Source: Clostridia bacterium
Lineage (GTDB): Bacteria > Bacillota_A > Clostridia > Oscillospirales > CAG-272
Reading direction: 5' to 3'
DNA length: 24,620 nucleotides
NCBI GenBank assembly: GCA_017462125.1
Contig: JAFTRQ010000184.1
Span: forward strand, 1 to 24,620
Shown here: one piece after another, positions 5,850 through 13,276 of the stretch
Layout: each line of letters opens with the position of its first letter
Position numbering within the stretch: the stretch's first letter is position 1
Translations under genes and position numbers: made by a program
The notes under the pieces: model-generated
Seen by the model: only the letters and a program-made list of their open reading frames with translations
Told to the model about the DNA's origin: nothing
Database searches by the model: none

Positions 5850-8591
5850 ATGAAAAAACTGAATTTCAACAAAAATTGGCAGTTCAAGCTTGAAAATGAG
5901 CTTGAAAGCTTTAACGCCTTTGGTATTCGCAAGTATAACGGAGCGGTTGGTGCGCCCGATAGATTTTTAAAGTATAATAACTGGCAAAATATTGACCTGC
6001 CCCACGATTGGGCGGTATCGTTGCAAAAAACGCTTGACGCAAATGCCTTTGCGGGCGGCTTCCCCAACTCTCACGAGGAAAGAGCCCGTACCATGTGCCG
6101 CAGTAACGCCGAGGAGGTATTTGATATCGGTTGGTATAGAAAAGAATTCCTTCTTGGTGAGGAGTATGCCGACAAGCGCATATTTATTGAGTTCGAGGGC
6201 ATCTTCCGCGACGCTGTCATCTGGGTCAACGGCACCTATATGACGAGACATACCAGCGGATATACCTCGCTGATCTTCGAGATCACTGACCACGTCCGCA
6301 TACACGAGGAAAATTCCATAGCCGTCAGAGTTGACAGCTCTCAGGTCGAGGGCTGGTGGTATGAGGGTGCGGGAATTTACAGAAACGTCAATCTGTGGGT
6401 GGCGGAGAGCGTGTATTTCAAGCCTCGCAAGACCTTTGCCCGTACCGATATGTATGGTAATGTCAATGCCGACGCGGTTTTGGTCAACGATACCGCCGAG
6501 AAGGTCGAAAAGACCGTTATAGCGCAGATGGTAAACAAAAACGGCAAAATAGTTGCCGAAAAGAGTCTGAACGTTGCAGTAGAAGCTTACGAAGAAAGCT
6601 TTTTTAATGTAAAAATGAAGGTCGAAAGCCCCGCTCTCTGGAGCGTTGACGATCCTAACCTCTACACCTTCCGTTTAACGGTTGACGGCGAGACAGAGGA
6701 CACTGTTGTGGGCTTCAGAAGCTTCACCTTTGATGCGGACAAGGGCTTTTTCCTCAACGGAAAGCATATAAAGCTTCGCGGTGCCTGCGTTCACCACGAC
6801 CTTGGCGGCGTTGGAGTTGCGCTTACCGATAATCTCAACCGCTACAAGATACAGAGGCTGAAGGAAATGGGCGTGAATGCCTACCGTTGCTCCCATAACG
6901 CTCCCTCGCCGGCACTACTCAAGGCCTGTGATGAGCTTGGTATGCTTATTATGGATGAGACCAGAATGTTCGGAAACTCCCCCGAAGCGACCGAGCAGCT
7001 GACAAGCCTTATCGAACGCGACAGAAACCATGCCTGCGTCTTTATCTGGTCGGTGGGCAACGAGGAATTTGACGTTCAGGATCTCGATTGGGGTCGCAGA
7101 CTTGCCGAGAAGGCGGTACGTATATGCAAAAAGCTTGATGATACCAGACTTACCGTATACGGCGGCAACAACGGTGCCAATTTCGTGGGGGCTAACGGAG
7201 CTACCGACGTCAGAGGAATCAATTACATACACAACGGACAATCTTCTTGGGTCGATAAATATCATGTCGACCACCCCGAGCAGCCGATCATCGGAAGCGA
7301 GGAGAGCAGCTTCGTTCTCTCCCGCGGAGGAATGAAAAACGATCTCGCAAACGGTATCATTGACGCTACGGGCAACGTGACTATGCCTTGGGGCTCGTCT
7401 TTAAAGGGCTGGACAAAGTTCTTTGAGGAGAGAGATTTTCTCCTCGGCGGTTTTATGTGGACGGGCTTTGACTACCGTGGCGAGCCGAACCCATTCTATC
7501 AGCGAAACGTTGTGTCCTCTTTTGGAGTTATTGACCTCTGCGGAATGGAAAAGCCGCCCTTCTACTACCACAAGGCTTGGTGGACGGATGAAACGGTTCT
7601 GAAAATTCTCCCCGGTTGGAATCACGACGTAGTGGGCGAGGTTATCACGGTCTGCGTTTACACAAACTGCGAGCAGATTAAGCTGACCTTAAACGGCAGA
7701 GTGATCGCCGAGCAAAAGGTTGAAAGATTCGACGCTCCCGTGTTTGAGATCGCTTACGAGCCCGGTGAGCTTGTTGCAGAGGGTGTCAAGGACGGTAAGG
7801 TCTATATCGACCGAGTGGAGACCTCGGGCAAGACCGAAAGTATTAAGGTCGAGCGAGCTCTTGCCGCTGAAAGTGATGAAGATACCGAAATCTATGAGCT
7901 TATCGGCGTTGACGGAGAGGGAAGATTCAACCCTGCGGCATCCGAGAAAATGGCGCTTACAGTTACGGGCGGAAAGATTGTGGGTGTTGGCAACGGAGAC
8001 CCCGCGTGCCTTGATCTTGAACAGTTTTTGCCGCGAGAGGAAAGCTTTGGTATCACCGCACTTGAGTGCGATGGCAGGACTATTCCTCTGCCCGAAAAGG
8101 AAGGTAACGTGCGAAGCAAGAGATACGATTGGCTCTTGCCGAAAAAGAAGGACGAGGGATATGAGGATGATTACCGCATAGTCGCTATGTACTCCTATAG
8201 CGCGGAAAAGCCTCAGACCAAAACCTATACCGCTACCGTTCGTGGCGCCGAGGGCTATGAATACATCGAATTTGAGCGACTTGGAGGAAATACCGAGGTC
8301 TATCTTAACGGTGTGAAGCTTGGCGACAACTTCACCCACCGTATGCCCCGTTGCTCCCTCGATTGTCACAACCGCCCCTACAGATTTTACTGTGATTTTG
8401 CAGAGATCAATGAATTGAAGCTGGTATATACCTACACTGAAGCCGATCAGCCTGCCGCTTCGGGTTACGTAAAGATCGGTAAGACCGTTGAATCCGACGC
8501 AAGCGTCAGACTCCACTACGGACGCGCCCGCGTATTCGTCAAAGCAGATAAGAACGCCGAAATCAAGATAGAAGCGAAGATAATCAAATAA
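5850..8591 (+). CDS. Beta-galactosidase-type glycoside hydrolase, family 2
   Basis: 913 residues from the ATG at 5850, which has GAAAGGA at 9-nt spacing. An in-frame ATG 14 codons upstream lies inside the promoter and is rejected. Domain order: N-terminal jelly-roll sugar-binding domain (about 1-190, with WVNG and the HTSGYTS segment at 134-140), an immunoglobulin-like domain (190-295), a TIM barrel (295-580) with RCSHNAPSPALLKACDELG (346-364), the acid/base Glu405 in GNEE and the probable nucleophile Glu484 in GSEESS, the GGFMWTGFDYRGEPNP segment (533-548), then two beta domains (580-913). This long form, with an extra C-terminal region, is typical of gut Firmicutes and Bacteroidetes GH2 enzymes. 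Substrate is probably beta-galactosides, though GH2 also includes glucuronidases and mannosidases. No signal peptide is present. It is monocistronic and ends at a strong terminator. Confidence 0.93.
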   Translation: MKKLNFNKNWQFKLENELESFNAFGIRKYNGAVGAPDRFLKYNNWQNIDLPHDWAVSLQKTLDANAFAGGFPNSHEERARTMCRSNAEEVFDIGWYRKEFLLGEEYADKRIFIEFEGIFRDAVIWVNGTYMTRHTSGYTSLIFEITDHVRIHEENSIAVRVDSSQVEGWWYEGAGIYRNVNLWVAESVYFKPRKTFARTDMYGNVNADAVLVNDTAEKVEKTVIAQMVNKNGKIVAEKSLNVAVEAYEESFFNVKMKVESPALWSVDDPNLYTFRLTVDGETEDTVVGFRSFTFDADKGFFLNGKHIKLRGACVHHDLGGVGVALTDNLNRYKIQRLKEMGVNAYRCSHNAPSPALLKACDELGMLIMDETRMFGNSPEATEQLTSLIERDRNHACVFIWSVGNEEFDVQDLDWGRRLAEKAVRICKKLDDTRLTVYGGNNGANFVGANGATDVRGINYIHNGQSSWVDKYHVDHPEQPIIGSEESSFVLSRGGMKNDLANGIIDATGNVTMPWGSSLKGWTKFFEERDFLLGGFMWTGFDYRGEPNPFYQRNVVSSFGVIDLCGMEKPPFYYHKAWWTDETVLKILPGWNHDVVGEVITVCVYTNCEQIKLTLNGRVIAEQKVERFDAPVFEIAYEPGELVAEGVKDGKVYIDRVETSGKTESIKVERALAAESDEDTEIYELIGVDGEGRFNPAASEKMALTVTGGKIVGVGNGDPACLDLEQFLPREESFGITALECDGRTIPLPEKEGNVRSKRYDWLLPKKKDEGYEDDYRIVAMYSYSAEKPQTKTYTATVRGAEGYEYIEFERLGGNTEVYLNGVKLGDNFTHRMPRCSLDCHNRPYRFYCDFAEINELKLVYTYTEADQPAASGYVKIGKTVESDASVRLHYGRARVFVKADKNAEIKIEAKIIK

Positions 8592-8596
8592 AACGC

Positions 8597-8626
8597 AAAA
8601 AAACCTGCCTTTTGGCAGGTTTTTTG
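8597..8626. terminator. Bidirectional terminator between the GH2 and DUF896 genes
   Basis: The stem AAAAAACCTGCC/GGCAGGTTTTTT surrounds a TTTT loop. The A-run on the left and T-run on the right give a U-tract after the hairpin in both directions, so it can end both the rightward GH2 transcript and the leftward pheST-DUF896 transcript. Confidence 0.92.
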
Positions 8627-8632
8627 GGTATA

Positions 8633-8848
8633 TTAGTCCTTTTTCAAAGACTTTTTCGTTCCGTCGGGGTACTGGATCACGGTGTTATCCAACTGTCCGC
8701 GGAAATTTTTGCGAAATTCAGCGATGAACTCTGCGCGAAGTCTGTCTCTGTCGGCGAGCTCCTCGGGAGTGAGGGTTTCGCCGGCTTTGATTCTTCTTGC
8801 ATACTCGTTGAGCTTTTTTGTTCTTTCGGATACTATTTCTTCTGACAT
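8633..8848 (-). CDS. DUF896 family protein (YnzC-like)
   Basis: 71 residues, matching the usual length of the DUF896/UPF0291 family (B. subtilis YnzC and YneB). The recognisable pattern is an N-terminal helical hairpin (KLNEYARRIKAGETLTPEE), then RLRAEFIAEFRKNFRGQL and a C-terminal IQYPDGTKKSLKK tail. The family is a small cytoplasmic helical protein of unresolved function; in B. subtilis yneB/ynzC members lie in the LexA/SOS regulon. Here it starts 3 bases after the pheT stop, so it is probably the last gene of the T-box-controlled pheST operon, which links its expression to phenylalanine-tRNA charging. Confidence 0.9.
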   Translation of the reverse strand: MSEEIVSERTKKLNEYARRIKAGETLTPEELADRDRLRAEFIAEFRKNFRGQLDNTVIQYPDGTKKSLKKD

Positions 8849-8851
8849 ATC

Positions 8852-11251
8852 TTAACCTCTTATATTAAGTCCCAGCTTGAAGGAAAGATCCTTGATGATC
8901 TTGTTCGATACCTTGTCGGCTTCTTCAACTGTAAGAGTTCTGTCGGAGGCACGGAGTATTACGCGGAACGCAACGCTCTTCTTGCCCTCTCCGATCTTCT
9001 CTCCACGGAAGATATCAAAGAGCTTGATATCCTCGAGAAGCTTGCCGGATGCCTTTGCCATAACCTCCTCGATGGTTCCAACCTCGACCTCTTCGTCGCA
9101 AACGAAGGAGAAGTCACGGGAAACTGCGGGGAACTTGGGCAGAGGCTTGTAGTCGATGGTCATATCGGCTGCGTCAAAGATTGCATCGAAGGAAAGCTCT
9201 GCGGCATAGACGGGAATACTTACGTCATAATTCTTTGCGGTGAGGGGATGGATCTGACCGAAGATGCCAAGCTCCTTGCCATCGGCGGTTACGATCTTCG
9301 CGCATCTGCCGGGATGGTATGCCTTATCGTCGGAGAATGCAACGAACTTTGCTTTTTCGATGCCCGCAGACTCGAGAAGATTCTCAATAACGCCCTTAAG
9401 GGAGTAGAAATCTTCATTCTTGCCGTAAGCTGCAAGGGTAATGACCTTGTTCTCGTCGGGAAGAACGTTGTCGCCCTCGTTGGGAATATATACAGTTGCC
9501 ATTTCGAAGAGGCGAACGTCTTCGTTGGAGAAGTTGATATTTCGCGCAACAACCTCCATCATAGAGGGAAGGGCTGTGGTTCTCATTACGCTTGTATCTT
9601 CACCGAGGGGATTGCTGATGACAACGCTATTGCGAAGCTTGCTGTCCTCGGGCATTCTGATCTTGTCGTAATACTTGGGAGAGATGAAGGAGAAGGTTTG
9701 GATCTGGTCAAATCCCATACCGTAGAACAGGTGCTCGCAGTCAACCTCATACTGCTGCTTGGGAGTTCTGCCGCCCTGAGTGGTCTCTGCATAGATGCAG
9801 GTAGACTTGATCTTGTTATAGCCGTAGATACGGATGATCTCCTCTGCGATATCCTGCATACAGGTAAGGTCTGCGCGGAAGGAGGGAACGATGATGCTGT
9901 CACCCTCAATCTTGCACTCGAGACGCTCGAGAACGTCCACCATATATTCACGGGTAAGGTCGACACCGAGGAATTTGTTGATCTTTTCCACCTCAAGAGG
10001 AAGGACAACTGCCTCAGGCTTTGTGGGATAAACGTCGATCAGACCGTCAACCACGTCGCCGGCGCCAAGCATCTGAACCATTTCGCAAGCGCGGAGCAGA
10101 CCTGCCATACAGTTTTCGGGGTCAAGACCCTTCTCAAAACGGGAGGAGGATTCTGTTCTCATGCCGTTCTTCTTCGCGGTAACACGAACAGAGGGGCCGG
10201 AGAAGCAAGCGGACTCGAATACAACGGTGGTTGTGGAATCCTTGATCTCGCTGTTAGCTCCACCCATAACGCCTGCAAGTGCGCAGGGCTTCTTTTCGTC
10301 GCAGATAGCGAGCATCGTGGAGTCGAGCACGTGATCCTTGTCGTCGAGAGACTTGAAGAGCTCGCCGTCAGCCGCTCTTCTTACGTTGATAGCCGATCCG
10401 TCCAGCATTGCGTAGTCGAATGCGTGCATAGGCTGACCGTATTCAAGCATTACGTAGTTTGTAATGTCAACGATATTGTTGATGGGACGAACGCCTGCGG
10501 CACGGAGTCTCATTCTGAGCCAGAGAGGCGAGGGTGCGATCTTAACGTTCTTTACAACCTTTGCCGCATAGCGGAAGCAGAGGTCAGGATCGCTGATCTT
10601 GACAGACAGATAGTTCTCAATCTTGTCGCCATCATTCATATCCTTAACAACAGGTGCGGGGATATTGAGAGGCTTATCAAAGCTTATAGCCGTCTCGCGA
10701 GCAAGACCGATCACGGAGAGACAGTCGGGGCGGTTGGAGGTGATCTCAAACTCAACAACTGTGTCGTCGAGAAGGAGCGCTTCCTTGATGTCCATACCGA
10801 CCTTGTCCTCAAAATCCTTGCCGAGAATGAGGATTCCGTCCTCAATGGCCTCGGGCATATCGTGAAGAGTAAGATTCAATTCGGAAATAGAGCAGAGCAT
10901 ACCGTTGGATTCAACACCGCGGAGCTTGCCTGCCTTGATTGTGACGTCACCGGGGAGGTGAGCAACGGGAATAGCCGCAGGAACAATGTCACCCTCGTGT
11001 ACGTTCTGCGCGCCGGTAACGATCTGTGTTACCTCACTGCCGATGTCTACCTGGCAGATCCAGAGATGGTCGGAGTCGGGATGACGCTCCATTTTAACGA
11101 CCTTTGCAACGATAACGTTGGAAATATCCTCGCCGAGAACCTCGTAGCCCTCAACCTTGCTTCCTGTGTCGGTCATTCTGTCGCAGTATTCCTTGGTGGA
11201 AATACCGTCTGTATTTGTGAAATCGTGAAGCCATTTAAGTGAAAGATTCAT
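8852..11251 (-). CDS. pheT: Phenylalanine--tRNA ligase beta subunit
   Basis: 799 residues, the normal length for bacterial PheT. Domain order: an N-terminal segment, an EMAP-like tRNA-binding domain (about 40-150, with HPDSDHLWICQVDIG and GVESNGMLCSISEL), B3/B4 editing domains (about 210-400), B5 (about 405-475), a pseudo-catalytic class II core (490-690), and a C-terminal ferredoxin-fold anticodon-binding domain (about 706-799, with PKFPAVSRDFSF and the family's usual terminal GLNIRG). The protein forms an alpha2-beta2 heterotetramer with PheS, recognises tRNA-Phe and hydrolyses mischarged Tyr-tRNA. It starts 18 bases after pheS and is followed closely by the DUF896 gene. Confidence 0.98.
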   Translation of the reverse strand: MNLSLKWLHDFTNTDGISTKEYCDRMTDTGSKVEGYEVLGEDISNVIVAKVVKMERHPDSDHLWICQVDIGSEVTQIVTGAQNVHEGDIVPAAIPVAHLPGDVTIKAGKLRGVESNGMLCSISELNLTLHDMPEAIEDGILILGKDFEDKVGMDIKEALLLDDTVVEFEITSNRPDCLSVIGLARETAISFDKPLNIPAPVVKDMNDGDKIENYLSVKISDPDLCFRYAAKVVKNVKIAPSPLWLRMRLRAAGVRPINNIVDITNYVMLEYGQPMHAFDYAMLDGSAINVRRAADGELFKSLDDKDHVLDSTMLAICDEKKPCALAGVMGGANSEIKDSTTTVVFESACFSGPSVRVTAKKNGMRTESSSRFEKGLDPENCMAGLLRACEMVQMLGAGDVVDGLIDVYPTKPEAVVLPLEVEKINKFLGVDLTREYMVDVLERLECKIEGDSIIVPSFRADLTCMQDIAEEIIRIYGYNKIKSTCIYAETTQGGRTPKQQYEVDCEHLFYGMGFDQIQTFSFISPKYYDKIRMPEDSKLRNSVVISNPLGEDTSVMRTTALPSMMEVVARNINFSNEDVRLFEMATVYIPNEGDNVLPDENKVITLAAYGKNEDFYSLKGVIENLLESAGIEKAKFVAFSDDKAYHPGRCAKIVTADGKELGIFGQIHPLTAKNYDVSIPVYAAELSFDAIFDAADMTIDYKPLPKFPAVSRDFSFVCDEEVEVGTIEEVMAKASGKLLEDIKLFDIFRGEKIGEGKKSVAFRVILRASDRTLTVEEADKVSNKIIKDLSFKLGLNIRG

Positions 11252-11269
11252 AATTCAGTATCTCCTTTC

Positions 11270-12292
11270 TCAGAACTGCTCAATGAAGCGAACGTCATTC
11301 TCGTAGAAATGACGGATGTCGTCAACGTGATACTTCAGCATTGCAATACGCTCAACGCCCATACCGAAAGCAAAGCCGCTGTATACCTCGGGGTCGATGC
11401 CGCAGTTGCGAAGCACGTTGGGATGAACCATACCTGCGCCGAGGATCTCGATCCAACCCTCGCCCTTGCAAAGTCTGCAACCCTTACCGCCGCACATAAA
11501 GCAGGAGATATCAACCTCGGCAGAGGGCTCTGTGAAGGGGAAGTGGTGGGGACGGAAGCGAACCTTGGTCTCCTCGCCGAATTCCTGTCTTGCGAAGGTT
11601 TCAAGCATACCCTTCAGGTCACCCATAGTGATGCCCTTGTCAACTACAAGTCCCTCCATCTGATGGAAGAGGGGGCTGTGGGTGGCGTCCATAGCGTCAC
11701 TTCTGTAAACGCGGCCGGGGGAGATGATGCGGATCGGAGGCTTTTGTACCTCCATAGTTCTCGCCTGAACGGGAGAGGTCTGGGAGCGGAGCAGGATCTT
11801 GTCGGTGATGTAGAAGGTGTCCTGTGTATCGCGCGCGGGGTGATTCTCGGGAATATTGAGTGCCTGGAAGTTGTAGTAATCGTATTCAACCTCGGGACCC
11901 TCAGCAATAGAGAAGCCCATGCCGATAAAGATCTCTTCCATATCTCTCTGCACGAGAGTAAGAGGATGACGGTGACCAACCTTGCTCTTCTTACCGGGAA
12001 CGGTAACGTCCAGCTTTTCAGCTGCGAGCTTTGCGTCAAGCGCGGCATCGGCAAGAACAGCCTTCTTTGCGGTGATAGCAGACTCGATTTCGGCTCTGAC
12101 CTCGTTTGCGATCTGACCGACTACGGGCCTTTCCTCGGCGGACAGCTGTCCCATTCCGCGGAGAACCGCGGTAAGCTCACCCTTTTTTCCGAGATACTTG
12201 ATGCGCAATGCTTCAAGAGCCGCGTCATCGGTCTCGGGAGAGGCGATGGCTGCAAGAGCCTCCGCTTTGATTCGATTCAAAGTTTCTTTCAT
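11270..12292 (-). CDS. pheS: Phenylalanine--tRNA ligase alpha subunit
   Basis: 340 residues. An N-terminal coiled-coil arm (about 1-95) is followed by a class II catalytic core. Motif 1 begins at about residue 109, the [15 protein letters not shown] region lies at 132-146, and [11 protein letters not shown] at 151-161. Motif 2 is in [13 protein letters not shown] (194-206) and motif 3 in [11 protein letters not shown] near the end. [13 protein letters not shown] segment is also present, as in many Firmicute PheS proteins. The subunit activates phenylalanine and carries the active site. The ATG is preceded by GAAAGGAAA. The gene follows a phenylalanine T-box leader, but 216 bases separate that terminator from the start codon, and this stretch holds three stem-loops. 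Confidence 0.98.
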   Translation of the reverse strand: MKETLNRIKAEALAAIASPETDDAALEALRIKYLGKKGELTAVLRGMGQLSAEERPVVGQIANEVRAEIESAITAKKAVLADAALDAKLAAEKLDVTVPGKKSKVGHRHPLTLVQRDMEEIFIGMGFSIAEGPEVEYDYYNFQALNIPENHPARDTQDTFYITDKILLRSQTSPVQARTMEVQKPPIRIISPGRVYRSDAMDATHSPLFHQMEGLVVDKGITMGDLKGMLETFARQEFGEETKVRFRPHHFPFTEPSAEVDISCFMCGGKGCRLCKGEGWIEILGAGMVHPNVLRNCGIDPEVYSGFAFGMGVERIAMLKYHVDDIRHFYENDVRFIEQF

Positions 12293-12312
12293 TTTAATTT
12301 CCTTTCTTTTTT

Positions 12313-12376
12313 GGAACCCTTTTTGGGAAAAGGGATTCCAAACCTCCCAAAAACTCCGAAAAAGGATTTTTGGAGG
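12313..12376. repeat. Paired stem-loops upstream of pheS (related repeat, copy E)
   Basis: Hairpin 1 (12313-12339) pairs GGAACCCTTTT with AAAAGGGATTCC with one bulged A. Hairpin 2 (12343-12376) pairs CCTCC(C)AAAAA with TTTTTGGAGG, with a small TCC/GGA inner helix. The order hairpin, AACCTCCC, AAAAACTCC matches the order seen at 13198-13264 read leftward, so this looks like a member of the same repeat family. It lies in the transcribed spacer between the T-box terminator and pheS. Confidence 0.6.
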
Positions 12377-12449
12377 AGTGTATTGATAAATTTATTTTTT
12401 CTTTGATTTGTGATGAATAAACCGTCAGTTGGTGAAAATTGTTTTGTTT

Positions 12450-12505
12450 AAAGCTTTGGGAATTCTTAAAACCTTTTCTCGAAAAGGCTTTAAACCGCCG
12501 AGGCA
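12450..12505. repeat. Stem-loop repeat, copy B (in the pheS leader)
   Basis: It aligns along its length with copy A (2301-2361): an AAAGCTTTGGGAATTCTTA start, a 14-position stem, loop TC, then CCGCCGAGGCA. Relative to copy A, three stem positions changed on both strands so pairing is kept, and two positions became mismatches. A second possible pairing is GTTTAAAGC (12446-12454) with GCTTTAAAC (12487-12495). It begins only a few bases beyond the T-box terminator U-tract. Confidence 0.65.
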
Positions 12506-12508
12506 AAT

Positions 12509-12779
12509 AAAAAAGTCCCAATTCTCTCTTGAGAATTGGGACGGAAAAGCATAATTTTCCGCGGTACCACCCGCATTTTGGCTTTGCACAAACAAAGCCA
12601 ACACTTTGTCGACCTGTAACGGTGTCTGCCGTGTCCGACTAATTGCAATCGCTTTGATCGAACAAGCTCCGAAGGGAAATGCCGCATCCTCGCATATATC
12701 CGCTCACACCGCACGCGGACTCTCTGAAATATGACTTGAAGACAGGCTGACTTCATCATAGCCTTTACTTTTTACATTA
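12509..12779 (-). promoter_or_regulatory. Phenylalanine T-box leader of the pheST operon
   Basis: A tRNA-sensing leader. The conserved T-box GGGTGGTACCGCG lies at 12560-12572 (leftward); its TGGT bulge can pair with the ACCA end of uncharged tRNA. The intrinsic terminator is GTCCCAATTCTC/GAGAATTGGGAC (12515-12542) followed by six T (12509-12514). The competing antiterminator uses GGG...TCCC with an inner CGGAAAA/TTTTCCG helix. In stem I I read the specifier as TTC (12671-12673) in CCCTTCGGAGC, a Phe codon, matching the downstream genes; an AGAGAG motif lies near 12719-12724. When Phe-tRNA is uncharged, the antiterminator should form and pheST be expressed. The specifier position was assigned by eye. 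Confidence 0.92.
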
Positions 12780-12785
12780 CATATT

Positions 12786-12814
12786 ATTATACCACGCTTT
12801 TTTTGTTTACGCAA
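12786..12814 (-). promoter_or_regulatory. SigA-type extended -10 promoter for the T-box/pheST transcript
   Basis: Read leftward: TTGCGT (12809-12814), a 17-bp spacer ending in TGG, then a perfect TATAAT (12786-12791). The predicted start is near 12779, directly before stem I of the T-box. Confidence 0.85.
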
Positions 12815-12821
12815 GTGGACA

Positions 12822-12875
12822 AATTGTGAAAAATATTACACGGCACGAACGCGATATTGTGCATATGTCACAATT
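12822..12875. repeat. Inverted repeats between the DUF1294 gene and the pheST promoter
   Basis: AATTGTGA (12822-12829) and TCACAATT (12868-12875) form an 8-bp inverted repeat spanning the DUF1294 stop. Nested in its right part is ATTGTG-N7-CACAAT (12856-12874). It might end the DUF1294 transcript or be a binding site just upstream of the pheST promoter. It has no clean U-tract and no certain match to a known operator. Confidence 0.3.
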
Positions 12876-13182
12876 AAAAGACGTTGTACTTGATAAGCAG
12901 GAAAACGATAACTGCGTGTACGGCAATGATCAGCGGAATGCCGAGCATAAACTTCAGATGCTTGGTTTTATGACGGGTGAGAAGCATTGTAAGATACATT
13001 GCTACACCGCCGCCGAGAGCCGAGAGGATCAGCAAGGATTTTTCGGGCGTGCGAAGCTCAACGCGATTTAACTTGGAAATCTTCTTGTCGTACAGGCATA
13101 CGATGATCGAGATGAGCGAAATTACCGCGACGTAGGCGATAAGTATTGTTAAAACCAGGTTGTTTGCAATAAACTCGGGCAT
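12874..13182 (-). CDS. DUF1294 family small membrane protein
   Basis: 102 residues. Three hydrophobic helices are seen (about 8-30, 47-68 and 78-100). The DUF1294 pattern is present: DKKISKLNRVELRTPEKSL between helices 1 and 2, GGGVAMYLTMLLTRHKTKHLKF in and after helix 2. DUF1294 proteins are small integral membrane proteins, often fused to cold-shock domains in proteobacteria; their function is unknown. The ATG follows AAGGAG at good spacing. It lies 94 bases downstream of glnS with a 41-base palindrome between, so it may be only partly co-transcribed with glnS. Confidence 0.88.
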   Translation of the reverse strand: MPEFIANNLVLTILIAYVAVISLISIIVCLYDKKISKLNRVELRTPEKSLLILSALGGGVAMYLTMLLTRHKTKHLKFMLGIPLIIAVHAVIVFLLIKYNVF

Positions 13183-13197
13183 AGTGGTTCTCCTTAT

Positions 13198-13264
13198 TTT
13201 AGGAAAGTTTTTGCAGATAGGGGTTCGGGGGAAGAAACTTTTTCAAAAAGTTTCTTCCCCCGAA
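13198..13264. repeat. Stem-loop repeat, copy C, with a 20-bp perfect stem
   Basis: A GGAAAGTTTTTGCAG box (13202-13216), then a 41-base palindrome (13224-13264) with 20-bp perfect arms around a single central C. The arm contains GGGGGAAGAAACTTTTT. Immediately past the stem in the leftward direction comes ACCCC rather than a U-tract, so it is not a classical terminator, although it separates glnS from the DUF1294 gene. Confidence 0.75.
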
Positions 13265-13276
13265 AGCTATCTTATC

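Noticed and set aside
9248..11242. 664-codon open frame on the + strand, antisense to pheT
   Set aside because: No ribosome binding site or protein features. It mirrors pheT codon bias exactly, and the leftward frame is a complete PheT.
11309..12406. 365-codon open frame on the + strand, antisense to pheS
   Set aside because: The opposite strand encodes intact PheS motifs; this frame has no features and runs into the leader repeats.
12856..12874. Rex-like palindrome TTGTG-N7-CACAA near the pheST promoter
   Set aside because: Rex boxes have TTGTG-N8-CACAA (18 bp); here the spacing is one base short and the site overlaps the DUF1294 stop.
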